Shown piece after piece: positions 53,995 to 63,679 of a stretch of 64,000 bases of DNA. The notes beneath the pieces were generated by a model. The model did not search any database and had not been told where the DNA came from. It was given only the letters and a program-made list of their open reading frames with translations. The stretch's first letter is position 1. Every line of letters starts with the position of its first letter. Source of the stretch: Pseudoalteromonas aliena SW19 (GTDB lineage: Bacteria; Pseudomonadota; Gammaproteobacteria; Enterobacterales; Alteromonadaceae); NCBI RefSeq assembly GCF_014905615.1, contig NZ_AQGU01000025.1, forward strand, positions 558,001-622,000, read 5' to 3'. A program made the position numbers and the translations under genes.

Positions 53995-56124
53995 TTAAGT
54001 TGAAGGCGGTAATACCAAACGAATATCAGATGGTGTCGGCGGTGAAGGGATATGAATAGATTTATTATGGCCACTGCCCTGCGCTTTCACTAAACCTTTT
54101 GCTGCACAGTAGCTACGCCACGCAACGTCGTAAACGGCTTCACCAGGTTGATAAGGCATAGAGTTTTTTTCAACAACTGCAGGAGGTAACATATCTCTGG
54201 CAACTAATTCCGGCCATTTGATTTTTTCTGCATGAAAGTTTGGTGCATCACCAAATTTATACAGTTGCATTTCGTAATTTTCATCACTTTGCGTAGGGTA
54301 AAGTTGTGATGCTGAAATTGGCACTGCACAGCCCCCGAAACTACCGCATAAATTATCGGCTGGTGCACTTTTAAGCCCCGCTGCTGCAGAACTACTGCAA
54401 TTGCCACCACCCGTCGCGCTTTGTACAAAACCACAACCACCTTGTGTTTTACAGTCATTCGATCCTTTACAACTATGGTATGCCAATTCACTAGCACACG
54501 CATTCTTATCATCACCACTACTTTCATCTATCGCCATGCCTTGACACGCATGATATAACTGATGTTTTTGTTGATTTTCAATGCCTGTAACTAGATCAGG
54601 ACAACGGCCCGTAACAGCCCAGCAAATCGAAACACGATCTCCTGAACCACCCATCGCAGGCGATGGGAATTGTGACTTAGGATCAGCCCAATATTTGTTC
54701 AGTGATGTTGTAATGCCTTTAATGGTACCCACAGCAGAAGAGCTAAAAATAGTAAACGTATTATCTATTTCTGACGCTGATCCTAGTCGATTTAAGGCCT
54801 CTGCAATATCAGTAGTTTTAGGTAAATTAGGCGCTTCGTCACTACCAAGCATGGAAGCTTTCCAAGGTTTGTTTAAGTTATTTTTATGCCATACATCCCA
54901 AGTAATATAATCATCTTTAGCAATCAAGCTTTTAACCTCGTCGAATAGTTCAAAATGGTCTTTACCACCATTGTCAAAGCGTGCTTGAGCCGAACCTGAT
55001 GCAGCCATTGTAGGGTTTCCTTGATCATCATAGCCTGGATAATCTTTAATTAAGCCCTCTTTACTCGGCTGAAACTTAGATTGCACGGTACCAAGCATAC
55101 CCGCTTTTTTTATTTGAGCTTTTTGAAACGAAACCGCCCAAGGCTCAGTTACCCAACGCTCTATAATCGTTTTAACCACATCATCACCTTCACCTTGGTC
55201 GGTAATCGCATTAATGTTATTAATGAGCTGTAGTTTTACGTTATTCAAATCTTTAGTTGCACTTTCTATCTCAGTTTGAATACCTGGATACTGCTTAGCT
55301 TCTCTAGGTGGGGCATTATTAAATTGATCTCGCTGTAAACTATTATCTTCTGGAGATGAAATTAAATGCGATAATAAATGACTCCCATCAGAATACGTTA
55401 TTTCTAAATAATCCCAATAACACAAATACATATGACCAATAGAGCCAAATAATGGTAAATCAGTTTCTCCCATACTCGATGAAAACCAATTAAATGGCGC
55501 AGCTTCAAAATACTTAGTTCCCACATCACCGTTTTTTCGCTTTACTGAGGGATTAGATAACATCTCACGACCACGCTCTGCTTTTTCTTCAATCGCTAGA
55601 AAAAGATCGACCTGCGCCTCGTTCATTGCTCTGAGTTCTACAGTTAACTTACTTAAATCAGGGTCTTTGCCTTTCCAATCTGTAAAATCTAGAATATGCG
55701 GTATTTGTGTTGAACTGGGTTTATAACAATGCCAACCATAATCGTCGCTTTGCAGTGCTTTACTTGTAAAAATAGGCGTGACACCTATCGTGCTAGCCAT
55801 ATTAGAAGCTAACTGTAAATGCAACATCTCTTCAATAAAAACGCTATATACCTTATTAAATACATTTTCATTGGTTGTAAGTGGTTTTTTTTCAGTTGCT
55901 GGCGTTGCACCAGAGCCAGGCCACCAGCGCCCAGTGTAGAGTTTACTTCCGGCACTGTTAATTTGATGCATTCCCTGTATCGAATAAAGCGATACCATAT
56001 AAAGCGGAATAGTGAATAGCTCAACATTTACAGTCGCCTGAGCAATTGCTTTTACGCAGGCTAAATCGGCTTCGAGGTAACTAATGTCACGGTTTTTAAG
56101 TTTGAGTGTAGCTTCTTGCTGCAT
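53995..56124 (-). CDS. Ferritin-like (VioB-type) protein with a ten-cysteine C-terminal segment
   Basis: 709 residues. The N-terminal domain is ferritin-like, of the iminophenyl-pyruvate dimer synthase type: AIAQATVNVELFTIPLYMVSLYSI supplies the first Glu near residue 35 and FIEEMLHLQLASN near 97 the EExxH motif; further acidic helices follow to about 190. The middle (200-490) is unassigned. Residues about 502-600 hold ten Cys: ICW, GRC, HACQG, KNACA, YHSCKG, NDCK, GGC, GNC, LCG and GGC. The pattern C-x-G ... KNxCA ... HSCxG ... C resembles DUF2282/bufferin peptides, known MNIO substrates. AGGAG precedes ATG. Downstream genes are DUF692 and DUF2063. Confidence 0.85.
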   Translation of the reverse strand: MQQEATLKLKNRDISYLEADLACVKAIAQATVNVELFTIPLYMVSLYSIQGMHQINSAGSKLYTGRWWPGSGATPATEKKPLTTNENVFNKVYSVFIEEMLHLQLASNMASTIGVTPIFTSKALQSDDYGWHCYKPSSTQIPHILDFTDWKGKDPDLSKLTVELRAMNEAQVDLFLAIEEKAERGREMLSNPSVKRKNGDVGTKYFEAAPFNWFSSSMGETDLPLFGSIGHMYLCYWDYLEITYSDGSHLLSHLISSPEDNSLQRDQFNNAPPREAKQYPGIQTEIESATKDLNNVKLQLINNINAITDQGEGDDVVKTIIERWVTEPWAVSFQKAQIKKAGMLGTVQSKFQPSKEGLIKDYPGYDDQGNPTMAASGSAQARFDNGGKDHFELFDEVKSLIAKDDYITWDVWHKNNLNKPWKASMLGSDEAPNLPKTTDIAEALNRLGSASEIDNTFTIFSSSAVGTIKGITTSLNKYWADPKSQFPSPAMGGSGDRVSICWAVTGRCPDLVTGIENQQKHQLYHACQGMAIDESSGDDKNACASELAYHSCKGSNDCKTQGGCGFVQSATGGGNCSSSAAAGLKSAPADNLCGSFGGCAVPISASQLYPTQSDENYEMQLYKFGDAPNFHAEKIKWPELVARDMLPPAVVEKNSMPYQPGEAVYDVAWRSYCAAKGLVKAQGSGHNKSIHIPSPPTPSDIRLVLPPST

Positions 56125-56403
56125 TGTAGTTTTCTCCTAGGTATTAATACCTCAAACATTCTAAAACTTAAACTATGTGGTTATAAAATGTCATAGCAAG
56201 GCATATTAATTAAAGATAACGGTAAGATAGTTAAATACAAAAAACACATAAACACGGATCATCTAAGTATTTTTAAATATGTTCCTTCTAAAATACTTTA
56301 GCGTACGGGATAAAATCTTACTATTACACCAATATTACAAGTGTTTCAGCTGAGACTTAACGCACATATAGCCATGATTTATAAACACTTTTAGTTAAAA
56401 ACA

Positions 56404-56439
56404 AAAAACCACGGTAGGTATTAACCTAACGTGGTTTTT
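56404..56439. terminator. Terminator hairpin
   Basis: AAAAACCACGGTAGGT pairs with ACCTAACGTGGTTTTT with one mismatch and an ATTA loop, with A and T tracts on its sides. It separates the lipoprotein gene from the ferritin-like operon. Confidence 0.85.
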
Positions 56440-56504
56440 AATGTTGAACATTTCGCTGTTTTATTCAAAGCGCTGAAAATAGCCGCTTTAGATAGACTTA
56501 TTAT

Positions 56505-56519
56505 CCAGAGTTCAGGTTA
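56505..56519 (-). repeat. Dispersed 15-mer TAACCTGAACTCTGG, copy 3 (inverted)
   Basis: CCAGAGTTCAGGTTA on the plus strand. Together with TTATTAT just before it, it matches copy 1 over about 22 bp. Confidence 0.7.
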
Positions 56520-56546
56520 ATTAGCATTCATACTTTAAGGAAAAAA

Positions 56547-58043
56547 CTAATTACATGCAGTCCAATCAGCGCCATTATCACTACATTCATGCAACATTGT
56601 TCCATCTTCTCTGCGAGTATCTCTAACCCATTGCCCTTCAATTGTCTTTGAAATGCGTACGTTATCTGTAGTTTTGTATTTACGCCAAAAGCTAGCATCA
56701 ATAGATGTTTCGTCATCAAACTTATAAGGCATAGCAGCGAGTACGGTAACTAAATCTTGAGTGTCTAAATCAGCAGCTTTGTCTTTAACATTTACCCAAT
56801 TAGATAATGTTTGAAAATCGGCATTTTCCTCTCTAAAGGCAAAGTCAGTTTGGTAAAACGCTCCCGACTCAGTATAGCTAATGCTAAAACCTCGCTCGAA
56901 CGGTGTATCTAAATTAGAACTAACGCATTCATCAGCTGTTGGAAAGTTAACGGATGGGCTTGTATTATCAACGCTATAAAGCACATTACTGTTCTCAAAA
57001 CTAACTTTCTCTATGCTAGAGCATCGGTAAGTACGATCGGCGTTAATGTATACATCGTCTCTAATTCTTAATTTTCCATTTAACGACTCTTCACCCCAAG
57101 GCGTATCTATTGATTGAAGTTGAGTTAAAATAAAATCAATTTTATCGAGTGCGTCTGTATTTTGAAGCTTTACTTGCTCATAAAAAAACTCAGCGCCTGC
57201 AAAAATAACTTTATCGCGGTACCATGCATTTTCAAACCCATACTCATCATCTTTTGCTGTGTCTTGGTAAATCACTGCTCTTACTTCTTCTGCGTCAGGA
57301 AACTGAGCATCTAGTTCCTGCTTATATTTATAGGCCGCTTTTAATCCCTTAACAATTGCTTGTGCTCTGTCGTAAGCCTCGCTATCGTTATTGGCGATAA
57401 AATCTGAGTAAATTTGCTCTGTCGACAAATTATAATGCGCAACCAAATTTTGCATAACATTTGTTATTTCGCTTTGAAGATTTGCAAGTAGCTCAATATT
57501 CTCTTTAAGTGCATCACAACTTAAATTATTGTTGCCACTTTTTTGTAATTGAAGGCTCAACTGCTCCCAAATAACGGTTGTTAAAGGTGATATATTGCGA
57601 ATATCTTCACCAGTTAAAACCTCAATTGAGGGCGGAAATGACATTTGATACGCTTCGGTAACTTCACCTAAATCCTCATCCATAGCACCCACAGGCACAT
57701 CAACATACATCGTTGAATATGGCACACACAACGCCTGCTCTTGTGTAAAGTTAAAACTGTAATCGCCTGATTCAGTAGATACAACTGATGGCTCACTCTC
57801 CTCATTAAGGCTACCATCTCCATTAATATCTAGCCAAACGGTTGCACCCGACACATATCCATCAATCACCTTACCAGTGAGTGCAATGGTCGTTTTTTTA
57901 ACTGGATCAGGCTTTGCAGCAACCGGCTTAGGTTTTACTGCTGCCGTCTTTTCTACTGTTGCACTGCTTCCACCGCCGCCACAACCACCTAGTGCAAATG
58001 CCATAACCAATGAGATAGCAAGCTTACTTTTTTTAACCAACAT
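56547..58043 (-). CDS. Large lipoprotein with an EF-hand/Big-like segment
   Basis: 498 residues. Lipobox LGGC followed by a glycine run (CGGGGSS) and a Lys/Pro linker; then KVIDGYVSGATVWLDINGDG with a Ca-binding-like DINGDGSLN near residue 80 and GDYSFNF. The long C-terminal part (150-498) is helical then beta-rich and has no family I recognise; it includes Trp/Cys-containing SFWRKYKTTDNVRISKTIEG. ATG 58043 matches a lipoprotein signal, so the in-frame extension to 58094 was not used. The 162-bp repeat copy C is directly upstream. Confidence 0.75.
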   Translation of the reverse strand: MLVKKSKLAISLVMAFALGGCGGGGSSATVEKTAAVKPKPVAAKPDPVKKTTIALTGKVIDGYVSGATVWLDINGDGSLNEESEPSVVSTESGDYSFNFTQEQALCVPYSTMYVDVPVGAMDEDLGEVTEAYQMSFPPSIEVLTGEDIRNISPLTTVIWEQLSLQLQKSGNNNLSCDALKENIELLANLQSEITNVMQNLVAHYNLSTEQIYSDFIANNDSEAYDRAQAIVKGLKAAYKYKQELDAQFPDAEEVRAVIYQDTAKDDEYGFENAWYRDKVIFAGAEFFYEQVKLQNTDALDKIDFILTQLQSIDTPWGEESLNGKLRIRDDVYINADRTYRCSSIEKVSFENSNVLYSVDNTSPSVNFPTADECVSSNLDTPFERGFSISYTESGAFYQTDFAFREENADFQTLSNWVNVKDKAADLDTQDLVTVLAAMPYKFDDETSIDASFWRKYKTTDNVRISKTIEGQWVRDTRREDGTMLHECSDNGADWTACN

Positions 58044-58087
58044 ATAAGTACTTCCATTTTTGTATTGTAGGATTTCCAATCTGTCTA

Positions 58088-58249
58088 ATACCAATTCGCT
58101 TAATTAAGTGATCTATTTTGAGGTAGTAAAACCTTGCCGATAGCAAGGCAAAAATTTAGTTACTTAGTTGTTCTAAATGAGAAATTATTAACTAAGCTAG
58201 CGCCAGGTTTGGCCCCTTAAAATAATTAAGTATTATTGCGGATCGGTAT
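58088..58249. repeat. 162-bp ATACCAAT-type repeat element, copy C
   Basis: Ends ATACCAAT (58088-58095) and ATCGGTAT (58242-58249), internal TTAGTTGTTCTAAATGAGAA, and an internal CCTTGCCGATAGCAAGG hairpin. The same length as copy A (162 bp). It starts 45 bp upstream of the lipoprotein start. Confidence 0.85.
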
Positions 58250-58545
58250 AAATATCAAGCAATTAAGTTCAATGAAATAACCAATCGCTGAGCAGTTTTT
58301 TTATATCTAATTGTTGTAAAATTTTTATTAACGATTAATTACTTATGCAATAGCCACTTTTATTATTTTAGGGAATGACATACGACCACACAGTTAATAC
58401 CTTTACGATGTTCATGATCATACTTACCGTCAGTGAATTCGTACCACATTATGATACAAAGTGTTAATTAAACAACCTAAATTGTTAATTTAATATTCAT
58501 TTTTAGATTTTAGCTCTAAATCGTAAATAGTTTAAAAACGTTAAA
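58250..58545. other. 296-bp AT-rich gap
   Basis: No gene, repeat or hairpin seen. Confidence 0.4.
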
Positions 58546-58593
58546 TACAAAAAAGCCGATGTTTGGGGTTAACCCAACATCGGCTTTTTTGTA
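58546..58593. terminator. Bidirectional terminator
   Basis: TACAAAAAAGCCGATGTT pairs with AACATCGGCTTTTTTGTA with a short loop, 54 bp after the TPR-like gene. Confidence 0.9.
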
Positions 58594-58646
58594 TTATTTT
58601 ATAAAGTGCTTTAGTTAAGCGCCTTATAAAACGTCATGTAATAATT

Positions 58647-59051
58647 TTATAACGACAATTCTTCTTTAGCGCGAGTTAAATTGTGCGATACCATAGTGCT
58701 GCTAGACATTTTTGCAGCTTCATATAAATCAGCAAGGGCACCTGTGTCATTATTCGCTTTTAAACGTGCAACACCACGGTTGCTTAATGCGAATGACGTA
58801 AGCTGGCGTACTTTAAATTTAGGGCCATCAGCGTCTTTTAAAAGCGCAATTGCTTGTGTACAAATTGCTTCAGCTTCTGCATAATTTTTCGACTTAACAT
58901 TCAGTGCGCAGCTGTTAAATGATTGCTCAAGTGGCTGTGGCGCAGTTGCAGTTTCAATAACCATTAATTTGTAATCACTTTGCTCAGCCATTGCAGCAGC
59001 TGAACATGTAAGTAGTGAGCTAAGAGCGATAGTTTTGATAAGTGTTTTCAT
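58647..59051 (-). CDS. Secreted TPR-like protein
   Basis: 134 residues with signal peptide (cleavage near AMAEQ, residue 22) and two helical repeats (SKNYAEAEAICTQAIALLKD and ALSNRGVARLKANNDTGALA) of the tetratricopeptide type. It would act in the periplasm as a small adaptor. Family unnamed. Monocistronic. Confidence 0.75.
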   Translation of the reverse strand: MKTLIKTIALSSLLTCSAAAMAEQSDYKLMVIETATAPQPLEQSFNSCALNVKSKNYAEAEAICTQAIALLKDADGPKFKVRQLTSFALSNRGVARLKANNDTGALADLYEAAKMSSSTMVSHNLTRAKEELSL

Positions 59052-59239
59052 GGTCGTAGTCCTGTTGGTGAAGTCGTGCTTGTTGCCGACAACTGAACTT
59101 TAGAGAATTAACACAAAAACGACAAACGATTAAAACAAACCTAATGAGTGAATAAATCTAACCTATAGACTTTAGTCTAATGCCAAACTACTCATTTACA
59201 GTAATTGGTATTTATACAATCAACAACCAAACCCACACC

Positions 59240-60052
59240 TCATTTAGTACGTTCAAGCAGTTTAACTACTTGGGCTACAACCATTTCTGGCTCATCATTT
59301 TGTGGGTAGTGATAACTTTTATTTGTTATTACTATTTCACCTTGAGGAAAGGCATTAGCCCACTTTGAGTGTAAGTCGCCCCACATTTCACGCGCTTTGT
59401 CGGTAAAAAATAATACCGATGGATTTTTATACTTTTTAACTGAGGCGATAACAGTTACGGGTATATCAACAATTAGTGGATAATCTGGCAGCGGGCGTTT
59501 TGCCCAAAAATCTAAATACTGATTCGACATTCCATTTTTCATATCGTCGAGCTTTATGGCTGCAATTTCTTTTTCAGCGCGTGGCAAATCAATCGCGCGC
59601 ATAATATCTACATCGTGCTCCGATCCAGGCTCAATCAACATCAACGCTTTAACCTGATTAGGGTATGTTGCAGCAAATACACGTGCAATATAAGCACCAT
59701 AAGAATGCGCAACATACACAACAGGCTCTTCTATTTTCAGTGTTTTGAGTAATAATAAAGCTTCTGCTGCATATTCTTCTGAGCTATAGTTTTTCTTTAT
59801 TTGTGCAGAGCCGCCATTACCGATACGAGAATACCGTATAACTCTAGCGTGTTGAATCAGTGATTCAAAAACCGGATCCCAATCACTTAAACCAGCAGAA
59901 CCGCCCGCTTCAAGTAAAATAGTATGTTTACCTTTACCAGCTAGCTCGTATTCAACGTCAAAGCCATTTACTTGAACTTTAGCCAGTTCAGCTAAAGCAC
60001 TAGTAGATATAAAAAGTGAGTAGAGTAATGTTATTTTTAACTTTAATTTCAT
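59240..60052 (-). CDS. Exported alpha/beta hydrolase
   Basis: 270 residues with a signal peptide (LFISTSALAELA). Alpha/beta hydrolase fold: oxyanion region LLEAGGSAGLSDW near 46, nucleophile VAHSYGAYIAR near 116 (Ser in HSYG) and His in SYHYPQNDEP near 252. Substrate unknown. Next to an unrelated nuclease-like gene on the same strand. Confidence 0.85.
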   Translation of the reverse strand: MKLKLKITLLYSLFISTSALAELAKVQVNGFDVEYELAGKGKHTILLEAGGSAGLSDWDPVFESLIQHARVIRYSRIGNGGSAQIKKNYSSEEYAAEALLLLKTLKIEEPVVYVAHSYGAYIARVFAATYPNQVKALMLIEPGSEHDVDIMRAIDLPRAEKEIAAIKLDDMKNGMSNQYLDFWAKRPLPDYPLIVDIPVTVIASVKKYKNPSVLFFTDKAREMWGDLHSKWANAFPQGEIVITNKSYHYPQNDEPEMVVAQVVKLLERTK

Positions 60053-60123
60053 TGTATTAGGTAGATTTTTCTTTTATTAAATTAACTGATTTTTTAAGTT
60101 AGTACATGCCTTTAGTATCTGCC

Positions 60124-61968
60124 TTAAATATTCTTGGCTATTAACTCTGCTTTTAGCAAACCACCTTTAGTAAGTAACTTAGGAGCGAAACTTGGGTTAC
60201 GTTTAGATTTGTAAGCATCAAGTATTAACTTAAGACCATGCGCTTCTAACAATGAGATATTTACTTCAGTATCCATTTCGGCGGACTCAATGAAATCATC
60301 TGAAAAGCTGGGCGCGATTATCAACACTTGTGCAACTCGTTTACCCTGGTTTTCTGCGCGAGTTACATAGGCTTTTACTTGCCGCGACGTTGTTGAATAT
60401 TTGGCGAAATCTCCATTTTTACAGGTTTTTGCTTCACCTATAATTATGTCGTTATCACTTAGTGAAATTACGATATCTGCTTTATCTTTAGCAGTATTTA
60501 AATCTTTACGAAGGTCCTCGTCGATATTTAGCTCTAGTAGTTCAAAAATTGCTTTTGTGACTTCTTCAAACTTAACACCAATATCTGCTTCTGTTACATC
60601 TGCACCAACTTCCCTAAGAGTATTGATATCACGACGCGCTAATGCGTCGTAATTTTCAATTAGTTTATCGGTCGCATTAGCAAAGCTTTCTAAAATAGCA
60701 AAACGCGCATTACCACGTTTAGATAGCCCCATACTATCTCGAACTTCTCTTACTTCATCATTTGAAAGTAAATATAAAATATCATGAGGTGTGATACTCA
60801 AGGCACGTAATTTTTCAGTATCTATTATTTCATTAGCTTCAAGCTCAAATGCTTCTTTAAGCACTACTTGCATTGTTGGAAAATGTTCTTCTAATGTTTT
60901 TAGAAGCTGCTTAAATCCACTAGCGCTGAGGGAATCAAACTCCTTTTCTGTTGCACCTGATAGCGATGATAGTATTAAACTAATACGCTCATCTAAAGTA
61001 GTGCCAAGTTTTTCAGTGTCAATTTCTAAGTCTTGAATTAACTGTTTTAAGCGCTCTTTACGTTGATTTTGATTATCTTCAAGACTGTGAATATCATCTG
61101 ATAGTAATCTAGCTGCGCTAAGCCCTGAATGAATAATTGTTTGAATCTTATCAGTTCGGCTTACGCCTCTTATTTTACGACCATGCGCTTTAAGTGCATT
61201 TGAAAGCTCAGCGTCAGTAAGAGTTCTGAGGATTCTTAATATATATTTATCGGCTAAATCTTTCCCTTGAATTTCATTAAGTAAAGTTACTATTTCATCT
61301 GGAATGAACACTTCTTGGCGTTTTTTACTTATAAACAATAACCCCATGTCCCTCAGACTATTTAAAGCATCCAGCACTCCATTTTTAGGAATAACATCGA
61401 CTAAATGCTCTACAGCAGCGCATTCATCTGTTGTTAAATTCAACTCATCTGCAAGCACATTCAGAATGCTGCGCTCATCGTCAGTTACTTTAGCATCGCG
61501 ATTATTCTTTTCATCATTAAAGTATGCTTCTTTCATGCATGCATGATAAATTTTCAAGGCCCGATTTCTTTCTAAAATGCTTTCAGTTGAATTTTGTTGA
61601 ATATAATCTTTAAGCTCTTTTGAGAGCCTTGATAACTCAGCCCACTCTTTCTCATAAAGCGATTCAATCCAGCTAATTCGAGCAACTCCATTCCCGTCAC
61701 GACTCAAAATATTAACTAGCAAGTTGAGTTGTGCTGTACTCATTAATATTTGATCTTTTACAGAGCATTTAAAAAAATCTCTGACCGTATGGAATAATTG
61801 GGTAATTTCGCTACCAGATGCGTTTTTAATTTGACCGTCAATGTTGTCTATTGTTTTAGCTAGTTTTTTATTATTCTTAGCAGCATCAGAACAAAGGCGG
61901 TCGAGACACGAAATGAATTTAGATTTTTCGACTTGGTTAACAATTGATAAAACTTGATTGAGTTTCAT
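60124..61968 (-). CDS. Orphan protein with C-terminal PD-(D/E)XK nuclease-like domain
   Basis: 614 residues, no signal peptide. Most of the length is helical (residues 1-430) without a recognised domain, including a middle block of repeated LSxxxxxLLSN-like helices (SITPHDILYLLSNDEVREVR). Residues about 460-560 look like a restriction-endonuclease fold: KFEEVTKAIFELLELNI, then KDKADIVISLSDNDIIIGEAKT with Asp and E-x-K, then SRQVKAYVTRAE. It could be a nuclease for defence or repair, or a phage-responsive protein. AAGGA precedes the ATG. No partner gene adjacent. Confidence 0.7.
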   Translation of the reverse strand: MKLNQVLSIVNQVEKSKFISCLDRLCSDAAKNNKKLAKTIDNIDGQIKNASGSEITQLFHTVRDFFKCSVKDQILMSTAQLNLLVNILSRDGNGVARISWIESLYEKEWAELSRLSKELKDYIQQNSTESILERNRALKIYHACMKEAYFNDEKNNRDAKVTDDERSILNVLADELNLTTDECAAVEHLVDVIPKNGVLDALNSLRDMGLLFISKKRQEVFIPDEIVTLLNEIQGKDLADKYILRILRTLTDAELSNALKAHGRKIRGVSRTDKIQTIIHSGLSAARLLSDDIHSLEDNQNQRKERLKQLIQDLEIDTEKLGTTLDERISLILSSLSGATEKEFDSLSASGFKQLLKTLEEHFPTMQVVLKEAFELEANEIIDTEKLRALSITPHDILYLLSNDEVREVRDSMGLSKRGNARFAILESFANATDKLIENYDALARRDINTLREVGADVTEADIGVKFEEVTKAIFELLELNIDEDLRKDLNTAKDKADIVISLSDNDIIIGEAKTCKNGDFAKYSTTSRQVKAYVTRAENQGKRVAQVLIIAPSFSDDFIESAEMDTEVNISLLEAHGLKLILDAYKSKRNPSFAPKLLTKGGLLKAELIAKNI

Positions 61969-62227
61969 TTTTACAGAGTCCTTTCATATAATATGATTAC
62001 AAATGTAACAGTTAATTTTATTCGCAGCAATAAAGCCCACTTTTGAATTACTTAATTAAGTATAGGTAAGCTCTAGCCCTCAAAATTCAAAAAGCCTAAC
62101 TAACACCTCATTTCTCACCCAAACCTATAAACTCCCTCGCCCATATGCCATAATCTAAATAATTCATTATTTTAGTAACTTGGCGCGTATTTAGACGCTT
62201 TTAAGTTAACTACTCAGGGTTTTCAGC

Positions 62228-63673
62228 ATGGCATATCAAGAGCAAAATCAAGCAACAATCTACTGGTACGACTTTGAGACTTGGGGGGCGACCCCCCAAA
62301 AAGATAAACCCAGCCAGTTTGCGGGTCTTCGTACCGATCTTGATTTAAATATTATTGGCGAGCCGCTTATTGAATATTGTAAGCCGCAAGCGGATTACTT
62401 GCCTCACCCTGAGGCGTGTTTAATTACGGGTATTACGCCACAAGTGGCGATGAAAAAAGGCTTGGTTGAGGCTGAGTTTATAGCAAAAATTCATGCCGAA
62501 TTTAGCGTGCCAAACACCTGTGTTGCCGGTTATAACAGTATTCGGTTTGATGACGAAGTAAGCCGTTATAGCTTTTACCGTAATTTTTACGACCCATACG
62601 AGCGCGAATACAAAAATAACAATAGCCGCTGGGATATTATTGATTTGGTCCGTGCTTGTTACGCACTGCGCCCTGAAGGCATTGAATGGCCGTTAAAAGA
62701 AGACGGCAGCCCAAGCTTTAAGCTAGAGCATTTAACTGTCGCCAATGGTATTGAACACGCCGCTGCGCACGACGCGCTAAGCGATGTAACCGCCACTATT
62801 GCACTGGCTAAACTAATAAAAGAAAAGCAGCCAAAGCTGTATAACTTCTTTTTTGGGCTGCGTGGCAAAAAAGCCCTTGCTGAATTGGTTGATGTATTTA
62901 ACATGACGCCGCTGGTGCATACCACGTCGCGCATACCTGCAACACAAGGCTGTACAAGCTGGGTTGCACCTATGAGCTTTCATCCGGTAAATAAAAACGC
63001 GGTTATTTGTTTTGATTTAACCCAAAATCCGCAAGTACTCATTGATTTAAACGTAGAAGAATTACGCAAACGCTTATACACCAAACGTGTAGATTTAGCC
63101 GAGGACGACTTACCTGTTGGCTTAAAACTAGTGCATTTAAACAAGTGCCCTATTTTAGCCCCAGCTAAAACATTATTGCCTGAAAACGCCGCCCGTTTGG
63201 GGATTGATCGCGAGCAGTGCTTAGCTAACTTAGCTATTTTAAAAGCCAATACCGACCTTCGCGATAAAGTAACCGAAGTGTTTAACGAGCAAGGTGATTA
63301 CAGCGCAACCACTAACGTTGACTACTTACTTTACGATGGATTTACAAGCCATGCCGACAAGGCTAAGTTTGCAATTATTCGTGATGCAAAACCAGATGAG
63401 TTAGCCGGATTGAACTTAGACTTTGAAGATAAAAAGTTTAATACGTTGTTGTTTAGATACCGCGCCCGTAACTGGCCTGAAACGCTAAACCAGCAAGAGC
63501 TTGACCAATGGCGCCAGTATTGCCAAAACAAGTTAATGCACGGGGAAGATCAACCGTCGATTAATGCACAAGATTTTATGATCACCCTTGAAAACCTAGC
63601 GCATGAACATGACGACAGCGAAAAAAATCTTACAATTTTAAAGGCGCTATATAACTACGCACAAAGCATGTAA
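62228..63673 (+). CDS. sbcB: Exodeoxyribonuclease I
   Basis: 481 residues of the DEDDh exonuclease family, degrading single-stranded DNA 3' to 5'. Motif DFETWGATPQKDKPSQFAGLR at residues 16-36 (first D and E), GYNSIRFDDEVSRYSFYRNFYDPY near 101 and HDALSDVTATIALAKLI near 180 (His-Asp). SH3-like and helical C-terminal domains of ExoI follow. Close to E. coli SbcB in layout. The 124-bp repeat array begins 7 bp after its stop. Confidence 0.92.
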   Translation: MAYQEQNQATIYWYDFETWGATPQKDKPSQFAGLRTDLDLNIIGEPLIEYCKPQADYLPHPEACLITGITPQVAMKKGLVEAEFIAKIHAEFSVPNTCVAGYNSIRFDDEVSRYSFYRNFYDPYEREYKNNNSRWDIIDLVRACYALRPEGIEWPLKEDGSPSFKLEHLTVANGIEHAAAHDALSDVTATIALAKLIKEKQPKLYNFFFGLRGKKALAELVDVFNMTPLVHTTSRIPATQGCTSWVAPMSFHPVNKNAVICFDLTQNPQVLIDLNVEELRKRLYTKRVDLAEDDLPVGLKLVHLNKCPILAPAKTLLPENAARLGIDREQCLANLAILKANTDLRDKVTEVFNEQGDYSATTNVDYLLYDGFTSHADKAKFAIIRDAKPDELAGLNLDFEDKKFNTLLFRYRARNWPETLNQQELDQWRQYCQNKLMHGEDQPSINAQDFMITLENLAHEHDDSEKNLTILKALYNYAQSM

Positions 63674-63679
63674 TTCGGT

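Larger units (their letters stand above)
56125..56546. other. Intergenic region upstream of the ferritin-like gene
   Basis: About 420 bp holding the terminator at 56404-56439, the inverted TAACCTGAACTCTGG copy at 56505, and presumably the promoter of the ferritin-DUF692-DUF2063 operon. No gene seen. Confidence 0.5.

Noticed and set aside
54204..54527. Cys-free overlapping frame in the Cys-rich part of the ferritin-like gene, considered as a separate small precursor
   Set aside because: It is in the wrong frame for the Cys pattern; the cysteines belong to the 709-aa frame.
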